This document shows, piece by piece, positions 44,644 through 56,600 of a DNA stretch of 64,000 nt (positions are counted from its first letter, which is position 1; each line of letters begins with the position of its first letter). Both the position numbers and the translations under genes were made by a program. Source of the stretch: Streptomyces sp. NRRL F-2580 (lineage in GTDB: Bacteria; Actinomycetota; Actinomycetes; Streptomycetales; Streptomycetaceae); NCBI RefSeq assembly GCF_000720115.1, contig NZ_JOIR01000028.1, positions 62,001 through 126,000 on the forward strand, written 5' to 3'. The notes below the pieces were generated by a model, which saw only the letters and a list, made by a program, of their open reading frames with translations, was not told the origin of the DNA and ran no database searches.

Positions 44644-45558
44644 TCAGTCCAGCCGCCGGGCCTCCGCCGCGGTCACCGGCTCACCCGTCCGTACGGAGTG
44701 CAGTACGTGGGCGAGTACCTCCGCGCCCCGCACCACCCGGGGCCCGGGCCGGTTGAAGTGCGCCGGCCCGTCGAGGACCCAGACGGCGCCGGCCCGTACG
44801 GCGGGCAGCACGGCCCAGCCGGGCAGGGAGGTGAGCAGGGCCCGCTCCCGCAGGGTGCGCTCGGGCGGGAAGCCGCAGGGCAGTACGAGCAGGACGTCGG
44901 GGCGGGCGGCGACGACCTCGTCCCAGGTCATCGCCTTGGTGTGCTCCCCCGGCGCGGCGAGCAGCGGTTCGCCTCCGGCGCAGTCGATCTGTTCGGGGAC
45001 CCAGTGCCCGGCCGGCCACAGCGGATCGAGCCATTCGATGGCCACCACCCGGGGCCGGGCGCGTCCCGCCGTCAGCCGGCGCACCCCGGCGAGCCGTGCG
45101 CGCAGCTCCGCGCGCCGCCGCTCGGCCCGTTCCTGTACCCCGAGCAACTCCCCCACGGTGACCAGGCAGTCCAGTACGTCGTCCAGGGTGCGGGGCTCCA
45201 GGCTGAGCACCCGCGGGCCGGCGTCGAGCACCCGGACCGCCTGGGAGACTCCCCGGTAGGACACGGCGCAGACGTCGCACAGGTCCTGGGTCAGGACCAC
45301 GTCGGGGGCGAGGGCCGCCAGGGCCTCGGTGTCGAGCGTGTAGAGGGAGGATCCGGAGTGCGCGGCGCCGCCCACGGCGTCGGAGATCTCCCGGCTGCTG
45401 AGCGTCTCGGCGGAGAATGCGGCCGCGGTGACGACGGGCACGCCGGCGAGCGCCTCCGGCGGCCAGTCGCATTCGTGGGTGCGTCCCACCAGGTCACCGG
45501 CCAGACCGAGCTCGGCGACGAGGTCGGTGGCGGCCGGCAGCAGCGAGACGATGCGCAT
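44644..45558 (-). CDS. BtuF-like cobalamin/iron-siderophore-type binding protein without signal peptide
   Basis: The 304-residue protein starts [19 protein letters not shown], the BtuF/TroA-like periplasmic-binding fold. It includes [25 protein letters not shown] and PHVL-like helices. There is no signal peptide or lipobox, so it is a cytoplasmic 'cobalamin-binding' homologue as found in many actinobacteria. The CDVCAVSY and CGFPPERT cysteines could bind a metal. No btuC/D genes are adjacent. Convergent with the RamB-like gene. Confidence 0.8.
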   Translation of the reverse strand: MRIVSLLPAATDLVAELGLAGDLVGRTHECDWPPEALAGVPVVTAAAFSAETLSSREISDAVGGAAHSGSSLYTLDTEALAALAPDVVLTQDLCDVCAVSYRGVSQAVRVLDAGPRVLSLEPRTLDDVLDCLVTVGELLGVQERAERRRAELRARLAGVRRLTAGRARPRVVAIEWLDPLWPAGHWVPEQIDCAGGEPLLAAPGEHTKAMTWDEVVAARPDVLLVLPCGFPPERTLRERALLTSLPGWAVLPAVRAGAVWVLDGPAHFNRPGPRVVRGAEVLAHVLHSVRTGEPVTAAEARRLD

Positions 45559-45665
45559 ACCCCCACTGTAGGCACCGAGAACCCCGGCGGACCCGCCTCC
45601 GAGGACTCCGTCGCCCACGCCAAGAACGCCCTGTCGCTGGACGGTTGAGCCGGCAGGGCGACGGT

Positions 45666-46079
45666 TCAGCCGAGCAGCGCGTAGACGGTCGAGGCCGTGG
45701 CGGCCGGTTCCGCCGAACCCTCGGGGGTGAGGGTGATGTCGGCGAAGGCCATCCGCTTGCCGAGCTTGGTGACCCGTACGTGGATCAGCAGGTCGGCGCC
45801 GACCACCGGCCGCTGGAAGCTCGTCGACTGCTGGACGGTGGTCATCGGCCCGTACCCGCCCCGGGCGGCGGAGATCGCGATGACGGTGGCCGTGTCGGCG
45901 GCGGCCATCATCGCCTGCCCCGAGAGCCCGCCGCCGTCCCGGGCCAGCTCCCCGGACCAGGACAGACGCAGCACGGCGTGCCGCTCGCCCGTCTCCTGGA
46001 CGGTCAGTCCGAGGGCGAGCACCCAGGGGGCGAAGTGGTCGGCGAGGATCTTGTCTGCGTCTGCGGGAGAGAACGTCAC
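45666..46079 (-). CDS. PaaI-like hotdog-fold thioesterase
   Basis: The 137-residue hotdog-fold protein has the PaaI pattern [21 protein letters not shown] (helix with catalytic Asp) and [19 protein letters not shown]. It probably hydrolyses an acyl-CoA thioester. GTG at 46079 lies within 7 bp of a hairpin and lacks a strong ribosome site. It follows fadH on the same strand. Confidence 0.8.
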   Translation of the reverse strand: MTFSPADADKILADHFAPWVLALGLTVQETGERHAVLRLSWSGELARDGGGLSGQAMMAAADTATVIAISAARGGYGPMTTVQQSTSFQRPVVGADLLIHVRVTKLGKRMAFADITLTPEGSAEPAATASTVYALLG

Positions 46080-46085
46080 CGGGGC

Positions 46086-46115
46086 ATTGTGGCGGCCCGG
46101 CCGGACCGCCACAAT
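46086..46115 (-). terminator. hairpin after fadH
   Basis: ATTGTGGCGG and CCGCCACAAT (10 bp) pair around a 10-base loop just after the fadH stop and before the thioesterase start. It would separate the two minus-strand genes or modulate read-through. Confidence 0.5.
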
Positions 46116-46135
46116 CCCCTTTCGGACGGTTCCGG

Positions 46136-48196
<2,061 letters not shown>

Positions 48197-48448
48197 CTAG
48201 CGAGGGGAAGCTGGTTTTGCAACTAAGTGCATAACCGCGGGGGTGCGCCCCGCCCCCGGATGCGGGCGCCGCACGACCTCCCCGGCGCCCCCTGTGTCGG
48301 ACCTCACGCGCCGGTTGATCCTGCCGTGCTCCGACAGGCTGGTCCGGTGCGTCCAGGAGGGCCGTCCGCCCTCCTTGTCGGCCCCCTCCCCCCTCACTAG
48401 CGTCCGGCGCTGAGACCTCGCACCGGTGGGGTCGGAGAGTGGGGACAG

Positions 48449-49678
48449 ATGAAGAATGCGCTGCGGCGTTCCCTTGCCCTCGCCGGGGCGCTGGCCGTCC
48501 TGCCGCTGATGACCGTCTCCGCACAGGCGGAACCCCCGGGGCCGCTGTCCGCGGAGGCGGTCGCCGCGATGGCCCCGGAACGACAGGCCGAGGCCCTGGG
48601 CCCCCTGCGGGCGGCGGCCGATGCCGCGGCCCGGGTGGGCCAGGGAGCCCGGGCGGACATCTACACGCAGGTGGAGATGGCGTCCGACTACCGATCGGTC
48701 CGCGTGTACCTGACCGATCCCGGCCGCGGCCGGGAGTTCCTGGCCGCGGTGCACGAGGCCGACCCCGAGGTGAACGCCAAGCTGATCCACATCGTCCAGG
48801 CGAAGAAATCCCGCAAGGACCTCATGAAGGAGATCTCCGGGTTGACCGGCCGCGCCGGTCTCCCCTTCACGGTCTCCCTCGCCGGCAGCTCCGTCGACGG
48901 CTCCGCCATCGACCTCTCCGTGGACAAGCCCGAGGCCGCCCGGGCCTACTTCGACTCCCCGGCGGTCGCGCAGCAGCGCGAGGCCGCCGGCGCGACCCCT
49001 GTCCGCATCACCCAGGCACCGCCGTCGCGGCCGCTGAACCGATGGAACGACACCTCGCCCTTCTACGCGGGGGCGGCCCTCGGGCCGGCCCCCGGCAGCC
49101 GGTCGTACTGTACGAGCGGAATCCCGGCCGTCAGCACGTGGGACGGCCGCCAGTGGCTGGTCACCGCGGGCCACTGCTACAACGTCGGCGACAACGTGTG
49201 GGCCGCCGGCGGCAACTACATCGGCCAGGTCAAGTTCAAGAAGCCGGAGATCGACTCCGCCTTCATCGAGGCACCGACCCACCGCTACACGTGGGACGGC
49301 GTGGACGCGAACGGCTACACCCGCTACCTCAACGGGGTGCGCAACGTCGCGGTCGGGGACTTCACCTGCCAGCTGGGGTACAACTCCAAGGTCGTCTGCA
49401 ACATCCGTACGGTGTACGCGGGCAACGCCAAGTGGAACGTCAACGGGACCGACGTCTGGGGCAGTTACGGCGTGCCCCACGCCGGCGGAATCGTCGGCCG
49501 GGGCGGCGACAGCGGCGGTCCGGTGATCTTCATCAACGATCAGAACTCACGGCAGCTCAACGGCATCGTCAGCTACGGCTGGGGATGCAACGCCGCGCAG
49601 GAGTGCAGCACCGGACTCGGCTGGGTCGACGTCTGGGCCATCTTCAACGGCTTCGCCATCAAGCTGAACCCGTCCTGA
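48449..49678 (+). CDS. secreted S1-family (streptogrisin/alpha-lytic-type) serine protease with propeptide
   Basis: The 409-residue precursor has a Sec signal (about 1-27), a propeptide of about 160 residues and a chymotrypsin-like domain (about 200-409). The triad is H242 in TAGHC, D269 in EIDSAFIE and S355 in GRGGDSGGPV. Cys221/C243 and C307/C317 are probable disulfides. The mature domain is close to streptogrisins in plan. The ATG has GGGGACAG six bases upstream. It lies alone and ends at a hairpin. Confidence 0.9.
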   Translation: MKNALRRSLALAGALAVLPLMTVSAQAEPPGPLSAEAVAAMAPERQAEALGPLRAAADAAARVGQGARADIYTQVEMASDYRSVRVYLTDPGRGREFLAAVHEADPEVNAKLIHIVQAKKSRKDLMKEISGLTGRAGLPFTVSLAGSSVDGSAIDLSVDKPEAARAYFDSPAVAQQREAAGATPVRITQAPPSRPLNRWNDTSPFYAGAALGPAPGSRSYCTSGIPAVSTWDGRQWLVTAGHCYNVGDNVWAAGGNYIGQVKFKKPEIDSAFIEAPTHRYTWDGVDANGYTRYLNGVRNVAVGDFTCQLGYNSKVVCNIRTVYAGNAKWNVNGTDVWGSYGVPHAGGIVGRGGDSGGPVIFINDQNSRQLNGIVSYGWGCNAAQECSTGLGWVDVWAIFNGFAIKLNPS

Positions 49679-49694
49679 CCGGTACGGACCGACC

Positions 49695-49721
49695 TGACCC
49701 CGGCCCGGCCGGCCGGGGTCA
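49695..49721. terminator. hairpin between protease and GH38 genes
   Basis: TGACCCCGGCC and GGCCGGGGTCA form an 11 bp perfect stem around CGGCC, between the convergent protease and alpha-mannosidase genes. It probably acts in both directions. Confidence 0.65.
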
Positions 49722-49739
49722 TCCGTACGTCCGGACCGG

Positions 49740-52700
49740 TCAGACCCGGTGGAGCCGGACGGTGACGATCTGGAACGGGCGCAGGGTCAGCGGGACCGCG
49801 CCCGCCGGGGTCGGGGCGCCCACCGCCGAGCCGGCCAGCGGGCGTTCCAGGAGGTCGCTCTCAACCGCGGCCGAGAGGGGGAAGTCCGCCGTCAGGAGCG
49901 CCGAAGCACGCCCCCCGCGGGACTCGTAGAGGCGGACGACCACGTCACCGCTGCGGTCCTCGGCCAGTTTCACCGCCTCCACGACCACCGCGTCGTCGTC
50001 GACCGCGAGCAGCGGGGTGACCGGGCCCGCCCCCGTCAGGGTGCGCTCGGGCAGGTTCAGCGCGTGCCCCTCGCGGACCGCGTCCCCGATGGACGCGCCG
50101 GGCGCGAGCGAGAACCGCAGGGTGTGGGCGCCCTGGTCGGTCTCCGGGTCGGGGTAGCGCGGGGCCCGCAGCAGGGAGAGCCGGACGGTGGTGGTCTGGC
50201 CGCCGTCGGGGCGCACGTCCCGGGTGACGTCGTGCCCGTACGTGGAGTCGTTGAGCAGCGCGACCCCCCAGCCGGGCTCCTCCGCGTGGATCCAGCGGTG
50301 CGCGCAGATCTCGAACTTGGCTGCCTCCCACGAGGTGTTGGTGTGCGTGGCCCGGTAGACGTGCCCGAACTGCGTCTCGGAGGCCGTCCGTTCGGCTTTC
50401 ACGTCCAGCGGGAAGGCGGCCTTGAGGAACTTCTCCGTCTCGTGCCAGTCCACGTCCGTGACGATGCCCACCGTCCCGGACCCGGCCCGCAGCGTGACCG
50501 CCTGGACCGCGGTGGAGGCGCCGAAGGAGCGGGTGACGCGGACGGTGGCGGCCGCCGGTCCGCTCTCGGCGACCTCCATGGCGTCCAGGTCCACCAAGTC
50601 CGTGACCCGGTTGCGGTAGAACGCGTCGATGTCCCAGGCGTCCCACATGTTCGGGAAGTCGGGGTGGATCTGCAGCAGGTTCGCCGCAGAGCCCGGAGCC
50701 AGGGTCTCGCGGCGCGCCTCCAGGTCGTAGACGGACACGATCAGCCCGCGGCCGTCGATCTCCACCAGCAGCCGGCCGTTGGCCAGCACGTGCCCGCCGC
50801 CGTGCCGCTCCTCCACCGTGACCGGCTGCCCGGGCTCGGCCGGGTGCCCCGCCCCGCCGGCCGGGACGCCGCGCCGGGCGTGCGGGGCGCAGTTGAAGAC
50901 CAGCTCCTCGGCGCCCTCCCCGGCGAGCGCCAGCTGCGCGGCGAGGGTGATCTCCCGCAGCTCCTCGCGCAGCCGCGCGTACGTGGCGCGCGCCTCGCGG
51001 TGCACCCAGGCGATGGAGGAACCCGGCAGGATGTCGTGGAACTGGTGCAGCAGCACCGTCTTCCAGATCCGCTCCAGGTCCTCGTACGGGTACCCGTACC
51101 CCGGCACCTTCACGGCGGCGGTGGCCGCCCACAGCTCGGCCTCGCGCAGCAGCGATTCGCTGCGCCGGTTGCCCTGCTTGGTCTTGGCCTGGGACGTGTA
51201 GGTGCCGCGGTGCAGCTCCAGGTAGAGCTCGCCCGCCCACACGGGCGCGTCCTCGTACTCGGCGCGGGCCTTCTCGAAGAAGGCGTCCGGCCGCTCGATG
51301 CGGACTTTCGGGGAGCCTTCGAGGTCCCGCTGGCGCTTGGCACGGGCGAGGTGTTCGCGGGTCGGGCCGCCACCGCCGTCGCCCCAGCCGAAGGGGACCA
51401 GCGACCGCGAACCACGGCCCTTCTCCCGGTAGTTGCGTGCGGCGTGGGCCAGCTGGGCGCCGCCGAGGTCGGAGTTGTAGGTGTCGACGGGCGGGAAGTG
51501 CGTGAAGACGCGGGTGCCGTCGATGCCCTCCCACCAGAAGGTGTGGTGGGGGAAGGGGTTGACCTGGGACCAGGAGATCTTCTGGGTGAGGAACCAGCGG
51601 GAGCCGGAGAGCTTGACGATCTGCGGCATCGCGGCGGTGTAGCCGAAGGAGTCGGGCAGCCAGACGTTGTTCGTCTCGATGCCGAACTCGTCGAGGAAGA
51701 ACTTCTTGCCGTAGAGGAACTGCCGGGCCATGGCCTCGCCGCCGACCATGTTGGTGTCGGACTCCACCCACATCCCGCCGACCGGCACGAACTGCCCGTC
51801 CGCGATCTTCTTCTTGACCCGCTCGAAGAGCTCGGGCCGGTAGGTCTTGATCCAGTCCAGCTGCTGGGCCTGGGACATCGCGAAGACGAACTCGGGGTGC
51901 TCGTCCATCAGGTTGACCATGTTGGACGCGGTGCGCGAGACCTTGCGGACCGTCTCGCGCAACGGCCACAGCCAGGCGGAGTCGATGTGGGCGTGGCCGA
52001 CGGCGCTGATCCGGTGCGCGGAGGCGCCGGCGGGGGCGGCCAGCACCCCGGCGAGCTCGGCGCGGGCCGCGGCCGCCGTACCGGGGACGTCCGTGAGATC
52101 CACCGCGTCCAGGGCGGAGCTGATGGCCCGCAGGATCTCGTGGCGCCGGGCCTCGCGGGTGTCGAGCTGGATCATCAGGTCGTAGAGCACCTCCAGGTCC
52201 TGGACCAGCTCCCACACCTCGGTCTCGAAGACGCTGAGGTCCATCCGGGCGAGCCGGTAGAGCGGCTGGTCGCCGCTGGTCAGCCGGTCGCCCTCGTACG
52301 TGGCCGCGTGGTCGACCAGGACCGGGTTGGAGGCGGCCTCGACGTACCACTCGACGCGCTCGCCGCCCTCGGCGCGGTCGGCCACCCGGACCCAGTCGTT
52401 GTAGGGGTTGAGCGCCTTGATCTCACCGCCGTCGGCCCGGTGGACCAGACCCTCGCACTGGAAGCCGGGCATCATCCGGTCGAAGCCCAGGTCGAGGACG
52501 GCCTCGACGGAGCGGCCGGCCCAGTCGGCCGGGACGGTGCCGGTGACCTTGAACCAGGTGGTGCCCCAGGCCGGGCCCCACGGATCGCCGATCGCGCAGG
52601 GTCCGTACGGCGCCGCCAGGCCCTCGGCGACGGGGACGGGCTCGCCCGGCGCCTCCCAGCGCTCGACGGTCAGCGGGACGGAGCGGGAGTGGACGGCGGG

Positions 52701-52763
52701 CTTGATCCGCTCCTTCAGGACCCGGCGGAGACGGTGCTCGGTGATGCTGCGGTCGTCGTGCAT
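49740..52763 (-). CDS. GH38 alpha-mannosidase
   Basis: The 1007-residue cytoplasmic enzyme has the GH38 Zn site HAHIDSAWLWP (H259, D261), the catalytic acid region GGMWVESDTNMVGGE (D336 nucleophile position) and HQFHDILPGSS farther on. Usual members hydrolyse alpha-1,2/1,3/1,6 mannosides. It has no signal peptide, so it would act on oligosaccharides imported by the adjacent ABC transporter. It is the last gene of that operon, 52 bp after the permease. Confidence 0.9.
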   Translation of the reverse strand: MHDDRSITEHRLRRVLKERIKPAVHSRSVPLTVERWEAPGEPVPVAEGLAAPYGPCAIGDPWGPAWGTTWFKVTGTVPADWAGRSVEAVLDLGFDRMMPGFQCEGLVHRADGGEIKALNPYNDWVRVADRAEGGERVEWYVEAASNPVLVDHAATYEGDRLTSGDQPLYRLARMDLSVFETEVWELVQDLEVLYDLMIQLDTREARRHEILRAISSALDAVDLTDVPGTAAAARAELAGVLAAPAGASAHRISAVGHAHIDSAWLWPLRETVRKVSRTASNMVNLMDEHPEFVFAMSQAQQLDWIKTYRPELFERVKKKIADGQFVPVGGMWVESDTNMVGGEAMARQFLYGKKFFLDEFGIETNNVWLPDSFGYTAAMPQIVKLSGSRWFLTQKISWSQVNPFPHHTFWWEGIDGTRVFTHFPPVDTYNSDLGGAQLAHAARNYREKGRGSRSLVPFGWGDGGGGPTREHLARAKRQRDLEGSPKVRIERPDAFFEKARAEYEDAPVWAGELYLELHRGTYTSQAKTKQGNRRSESLLREAELWAATAAVKVPGYGYPYEDLERIWKTVLLHQFHDILPGSSIAWVHREARATYARLREELREITLAAQLALAGEGAEELVFNCAPHARRGVPAGGAGHPAEPGQPVTVEERHGGGHVLANGRLLVEIDGRGLIVSVYDLEARRETLAPGSAANLLQIHPDFPNMWDAWDIDAFYRNRVTDLVDLDAMEVAESGPAAATVRVTRSFGASTAVQAVTLRAGSGTVGIVTDVDWHETEKFLKAAFPLDVKAERTASETQFGHVYRATHTNTSWEAAKFEICAHRWIHAEEPGWGVALLNDSTYGHDVTRDVRPDGGQTTTVRLSLLRAPRYPDPETDQGAHTLRFSLAPGASIGDAVREGHALNLPERTLTGAGPVTPLLAVDDDAVVVEAVKLAEDRSGDVVVRLYESRGGRASALLTADFPLSAAVESDLLERPLAGSAVGAPTPAGAVPLTLRPFQIVTVRLHRV

Positions 52764-52815
52764 GACGGCTGCTCCAGAGACTGGGTGGTCGGTACGGACA
52801 GTGCGGCGGGCGGGC

Positions 52816-53694
52816 TCAGGTCTTGACCGCTCCCTCGCCCACGCCCTTGAAGAAGAAACGCTGGAGGGCGAAGAAGAGGAGCATCATCGGCAGGAGCGCT
52901 GCCATCGCACCGGCCGCGATGAGCCGCTGGTCGTTGACGGTGGTGGCGCCGGCCAGGGTCTTCAGGCCGAGCTGCAGGGTGTAGTGGTCGCTGTTCGTGA
53001 GGACCAGCAGGGGCCAGAGGAAGTCGTCCCAGGCCCCCATGAAGCTGGTGATGCAGACGACGGCCAGGGCGCCCTTGGCGGCGGGGAGGAAGACCCGGGT
53101 GAAGCGGGTCCATTCGCCGGCCCCGTCCAGGACCGCGGCCTCCTCGATCTCCTTGGGCACGGCGAGGAAGGCCGCCCGCATGATCATGATGTTGAGGACG
53201 GAGACCGCGCCGGGGAGCCAGACACCGATGAGGGTGTCGACCAGCCCCATCTCGCGCACCGTGAGGAACATCGAGATCATGACGGACTCGAAGGGGAACA
53301 TCAGGGTCGCCACGAGCACGGTGAAGACGGCCCGGCGGCCCTTCCAGGCGGCCCGCGAGAGGGCGTACCCTCCCATCGCCGCGAAGAGCAGGTTCGAGGT
53401 GACCGCGAGGACCGCGACGGTGAGCGTGTTGCCGACGTACTGGAGCAGCGGGAAGGACTCGGCGACCCGGACGTAGTTGTCGAGGGTGGGCTGCGCGGGC
53501 AGCACGCCGTCGTACACGTTCTCGGTGCGGCCGCGGATCGAGGTGAGGAACTGCCAGACGATCGGGCCCAGCATGACGACGAGCATCAGCACGAGTGTGG
53601 CGTAGCGGGCGGCCGGGCCGGCCCACCGGCGCCTGCGGCCGTCGGCGCCGGCCCGCCGGGGCGGGGCGCCTCCCGGGGAGGGCGGGGTGCTCAA
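52816..53694 (-). CDS. carbohydrate ABC transporter permease (MalG type)
   Basis: The 292-residue permease has six membrane helices and the conserved EAA loop EEAAVLDGAGEWTRFTRVFLP. The N-terminus is Arg/Pro-rich. Its start overlaps the stop of the first permease by 4 bp. It forms the importer with the genes at 53691 and 54731 and must use an ATPase encoded elsewhere, as many Streptomyces sugar systems do through the shared MsiK. Confidence 0.9.
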   Translation of the reverse strand: MSTPPSPGGAPPRRAGADGRRRRWAGPAARYATLVLMLVVMLGPIVWQFLTSIRGRTENVYDGVLPAQPTLDNYVRVAESFPLLQYVGNTLTVAVLAVTSNLLFAAMGGYALSRAAWKGRRAVFTVLVATLMFPFESVMISMFLTVREMGLVDTLIGVWLPGAVSVLNIMIMRAAFLAVPKEIEEAAVLDGAGEWTRFTRVFLPAAKGALAVVCITSFMGAWDDFLWPLLVLTNSDHYTLQLGLKTLAGATTVNDQRLIAAGAMAALLPMMLLFFALQRFFFKGVGEGAVKT

Positions 53695-54734
53695 CTCTCG
53701 TCTCCCTTCGACAGGCGGCGGCCCAGCAGGCTGAAGACCAGGGTCAGGAGGAACAGCAGGATGGAGATGGCGGAGGCGTAGCCGGTCTCGCCGGAGAAGC
53801 CGAGGCCGACCTGCCGGATGAGGAAGGGCAGGGTGCGGGCGCCGCCGCCCGGGCCGCCGCTCTCACCGCCGAGGATGTAGATCTCGGTGAAGACGCGCAG
53901 GGCGGAGATGGCGGAGAGGGTGCCGACGAGCAGCATCATCGGCTTCACCTGGGGGACGGTGATGCTGAAGAAGCGGCGGACGGGGCCGGCGCCGTCGATG
54001 GCGGCCGCCTCGTGGAGGGAGGCGGGGACGTTCCCGAGGGCCGCCAGGTAGAAGACCATGTAGTAGCCGAGGCCCTTCCACACGGTCACGAGCATCGCGG
54101 AGACCAGCAGCATCGTGCTGTCCGTCAGGAACGGGACCGGCTCGGAGATCAGGTTCAGCCGGTCGAAGACGGTGTTGACGAGACCGTCGCTGCGCAGCAC
54201 CCACTGCCAGATCAGCCCGACGACCACGGCCGAGGCGATCACCGGGGTGTAGAAGGCGGACCGGAAGAACCCGATGCCGGGGATCCCGGCCTGGACGAGC
54301 ACGGCGAGGGCCAGCGGGAGGAAGACCAGGCAGGGGACGACGACCGCCAGGTACAGCACGCTGTTGCCGGTCGCGACCCAGAAGTCGGGATCGGCGAAGG
54401 CGCGCCGGTAGTTGTCGAGGCCGACGAAGGTGCCGCCGCGCAGGATCTGGGCGTCGGTGAAGGAGAGGACGACGGTGTTGACGAACGGCCAGAGGCTGAA
54501 CAGCGCCACCATCGTCAGACCGGGGGCGAGGAACAGGTAGGGGGTCCACCACCTGCGGTGGACCAGGCCCGTATCGGCTTCCATGGCACGCTGCGCGGCG
54601 CGGCGGCGCCGCCTGCGCGCGAGCGCGCCGTCGCGCGGCTCCGGGGCACCACCGCCCGGCTCCCGGGTGCGGCCGCCCGGCTTCGCGGCGTCGACGCCGG
54701 GGCCCGCGCCGACGCGCCCGCCCACGGCCGTCAC
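53691..54734 (-). CDS. carbohydrate ABC transporter permease (MalF/UgpA type)
   Basis: The 347-residue protein has a cytoplasmic Arg-rich start, then six helices from about residue 65, and the EAA loop HEAAAIDGAGPVRRFFSITVP near 250. The GTG at 54734 overlaps the binding-protein stop (GTGA), so translation is coupled. A later ATG (MEADTG) 51 codons in is possible if the Arg-rich stretch is untranslated. It pairs with the second permease. Confidence 0.88.
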   Translation of the reverse strand: MTAVGGRVGAGPGVDAAKPGGRTREPGGGAPEPRDGALARRRRRRAAQRAMEADTGLVHRRWWTPYLFLAPGLTMVALFSLWPFVNTVVLSFTDAQILRGGTFVGLDNYRRAFADPDFWVATGNSVLYLAVVVPCLVFLPLALAVLVQAGIPGIGFFRSAFYTPVIASAVVVGLIWQWVLRSDGLVNTVFDRLNLISEPVPFLTDSTMLLVSAMLVTVWKGLGYYMVFYLAALGNVPASLHEAAAIDGAGPVRRFFSITVPQVKPMMLLVGTLSAISALRVFTEIYILGGESGGPGGGARTLPFLIRQVGLGFSGETGYASAISILLFLLTLVFSLLGRRLSKGDES

Positions 54735-56065
54735 TTCTCGGCCGCGGCGGTGAGGAGCTTGTTCGCCGCTTCCTCGGCCTTCTTCACCGCCGTCCTGGGG
54801 TCCTGCCCGCCCGTGATCGCCTTCTGCACCTCGCGTACGACGGCGTCGCCCACCTGGTTGGTCCACTGGACGGGGGTGTTGGCGTCGAGCGCCGCGGTCT
54901 TCAGCTGCTCGGCGCCGACCGCCCGGGCCAGGGTCTCCGCGTCCTTGCCGTCTCCCTGGTCCGAGAAGAACGGGTCGGCGAGGCCCTGCGCGTTGGACGG
55001 GTAGATGGTGGCCTTCCTGGAGAACTCCACCTGGTTGGGGCCGTTGGTCACCCACTTCGCGAACTCGGCCGCCGCGTCGGTGTGCTTGGTGTCCTTCCTG
55101 ATGCCGAGGGACTGGGCGTAGATGCCGATGTGGCCGAGCTTGCCCGTGACGGCTCCCGCGACCCGGGTCTTCGCGTAGACCTGCGGGGCGTTCTGCTTGA
55201 TGTCCTTGACGAAGCCCGGGGAGCCCGGGCCGAACACGATCTTGCCGCCGCCGTAGAGCTGGTTGATGTCGTCGGACTTGAGGAGGGACTCCTTGGGCAT
55301 GGCGCCCTTGGCGTACAGGTCCTTCATCCGCTCCACCCAGGCGACGGCCTGATCGGTGTCGAAGGTGAACCGGTCCTGCTTCTCGCTGAGGATCGGGACG
55401 CCCATCTTCTGCCAGTCCCCGGGCAGTCGGCCCTTGGGATCGGCCATGAAGGCGGAGTACTGGCCCCCGGACGAGGCGGCGATCTTCTCGGCGTAGTCGA
55501 AGAACTGCTCCACGCTGGTCGGCGGTTTGGCCGGGTCCAGGCCGGCCTTCTCGAAGAGCTCTCTGTTGTAGGTGAGGATCTCGGGCGTCACGTACCACGG
55601 GTACGCGTACACGCTGTCTCCCTTGCCGGGCAGCTTGAACTGCTCCCAGGCGCCCGGCACGTACTCCCCGGCCGCCGCACCGTCGAGCTTGGCGACATCG
55701 GCGAGCATGCCGCGGTCGGCGAGGAGCTGGAAGGAGTCGGTGGAGAGGTTGACCACGTCGGGGAGGGCCCCGGCCTGGGCGTCCGCGACGAGCTTCTCGT
55801 TGTAGCCGTCGCCGGGGACGTCCTCCCATGTGACCTTGGCCTCGGGGTACTTCCGCTCGAAGGCGTCGATGACCCACTGCACGTAGGCCGTGAACGTGGG
55901 CTTCAGCTGGAGGGTCCGGAAGGTGATCTCACCGGTCACCCTGCCCGTCTTCTCGGCCTCCTTCGCGTCTCCGGCGCCACCGCTGAGGCCGCACGCGGCG
56001 GTCGAGAGGAGGGCGCCGGTCACCAGCGTGGCCACGGCAATACGGGTCGGGTTCGAACGGGTCAT
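54731..56065 (-). CDS. sugar-binding lipoprotein of the ABC transporter
   Basis: The 444-residue protein has a lipoprotein signal with STAAC (Cys25) and a family 1 solute-binding fold: FERKYPEAKVTWEDVPGDGY, ALPDVVNLSTDSFQLL and AKWVTNGPNQVEFSRKATIY. The operon with GH38 points to mannosides or mannose-rich oligosaccharides as ligand; this is inferred. The gene starts 215 bp before the nearest LacI-type operator. Confidence 0.9.
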   Translation of the reverse strand: MTRSNPTRIAVATLVTGALLSTAACGLSGGAGDAKEAEKTGRVTGEITFRTLQLKPTFTAYVQWVIDAFERKYPEAKVTWEDVPGDGYNEKLVADAQAGALPDVVNLSTDSFQLLADRGMLADVAKLDGAAAGEYVPGAWEQFKLPGKGDSVYAYPWYVTPEILTYNRELFEKAGLDPAKPPTSVEQFFDYAEKIAASSGGQYSAFMADPKGRLPGDWQKMGVPILSEKQDRFTFDTDQAVAWVERMKDLYAKGAMPKESLLKSDDINQLYGGGKIVFGPGSPGFVKDIKQNAPQVYAKTRVAGAVTGKLGHIGIYAQSLGIRKDTKHTDAAAEFAKWVTNGPNQVEFSRKATIYPSNAQGLADPFFSDQGDGKDAETLARAVGAEQLKTAALDANTPVQWTNQVGDAVVREVQKAITGGQDPRTAVKKAEEAANKLLTAAAEK

Positions 56066-56244
56066 CGTCGCCGCCTTTGCAGAAGTCCGGCCTCTTTGCC
56101 GGAGGCGGTGCCCACCGTCGCCCGAAGTCAGGACCCCGTCAATGAGGCGGAGCCACCATTGGCCGGTGACACCCGGGTGGCGAATGCCCCAACGGGCCTG
56201 CGGAGGCCGTCAGATGGGTTCGGTTCGACTGGGTTGACCTGGAC

Positions 56245-56387
56245 TGATGCGCTTTAGTACGAAGCGGGTTGAGCGTGATATCGATTCGATAACGACGCCC
56301 GGTCCGGCGTCAACCTCCCACCACTTATGGCCGGTTCGCGAGGGCGCGCACTAATGCGCTTTATCCGCGTCCCGCGAAAGCGCTTTA
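56245..56387 (-). promoter_or_regulatory. three LacI-type operators and promoter of the mannoside operon
   Basis: On the operon strand the motif TAAAGCGC then A/T-T-T/C-A/C occurs three times: 56376-56387 (TAAAGCGCTTTC), 56352-56363 (TAAAGCGCATTA) and 56245-56256 (TAAAGCGCATCA). A TTGACG (56308-56313) lies between them. The palindrome TATCGATTCGATA (56279-56291) overlaps the expected -10. Two operators upstream and one downstream of the promoter suggest repression by looping. No lacI-like gene is in the window. Confidence 0.65.
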
Positions 56388-56600
56388 GCATCGAAGCGCC
56401 CTTCCTGCGGGGCGGGGCGGCCGAACTGAACACGTTCAGGGCGGGCCGGCAAGGCTGGTTGCTCGTCCCGATGTTGGCTTCCCGGCGGCGAGCGGGCTGA
56501 TAATGCTTCAGACCCCCTGGTCACGACTGGTGACCGCCCCCTCGGGGGGTGGCCGACAGCCGCGCGAGGCGGCTGCCCTGACGTAGTGAAAGGCGATCGC
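56388..56600 (+). promoter_or_regulatory. 5' region of the DUF4157 gene
   Basis: GATAAT at 56499-56504 with TTGGCT 19 bp upstream is a candidate promoter. The roughly 90 nt leader would hold GGTCAC/GTGACC (56519-56535) and a 7 bp hairpin CAGCCGC/GCGGCTG (56557-56575) before AAAGG and the GTG at 56601. The region has no gene of its own. Confidence 0.4.

Noticed and set aside
49749..52826. Plus-strand open frame opposite the GH38 gene
   Set aside because: Antisense shadow; the minus strand has full GH38 motifs and a normal start.
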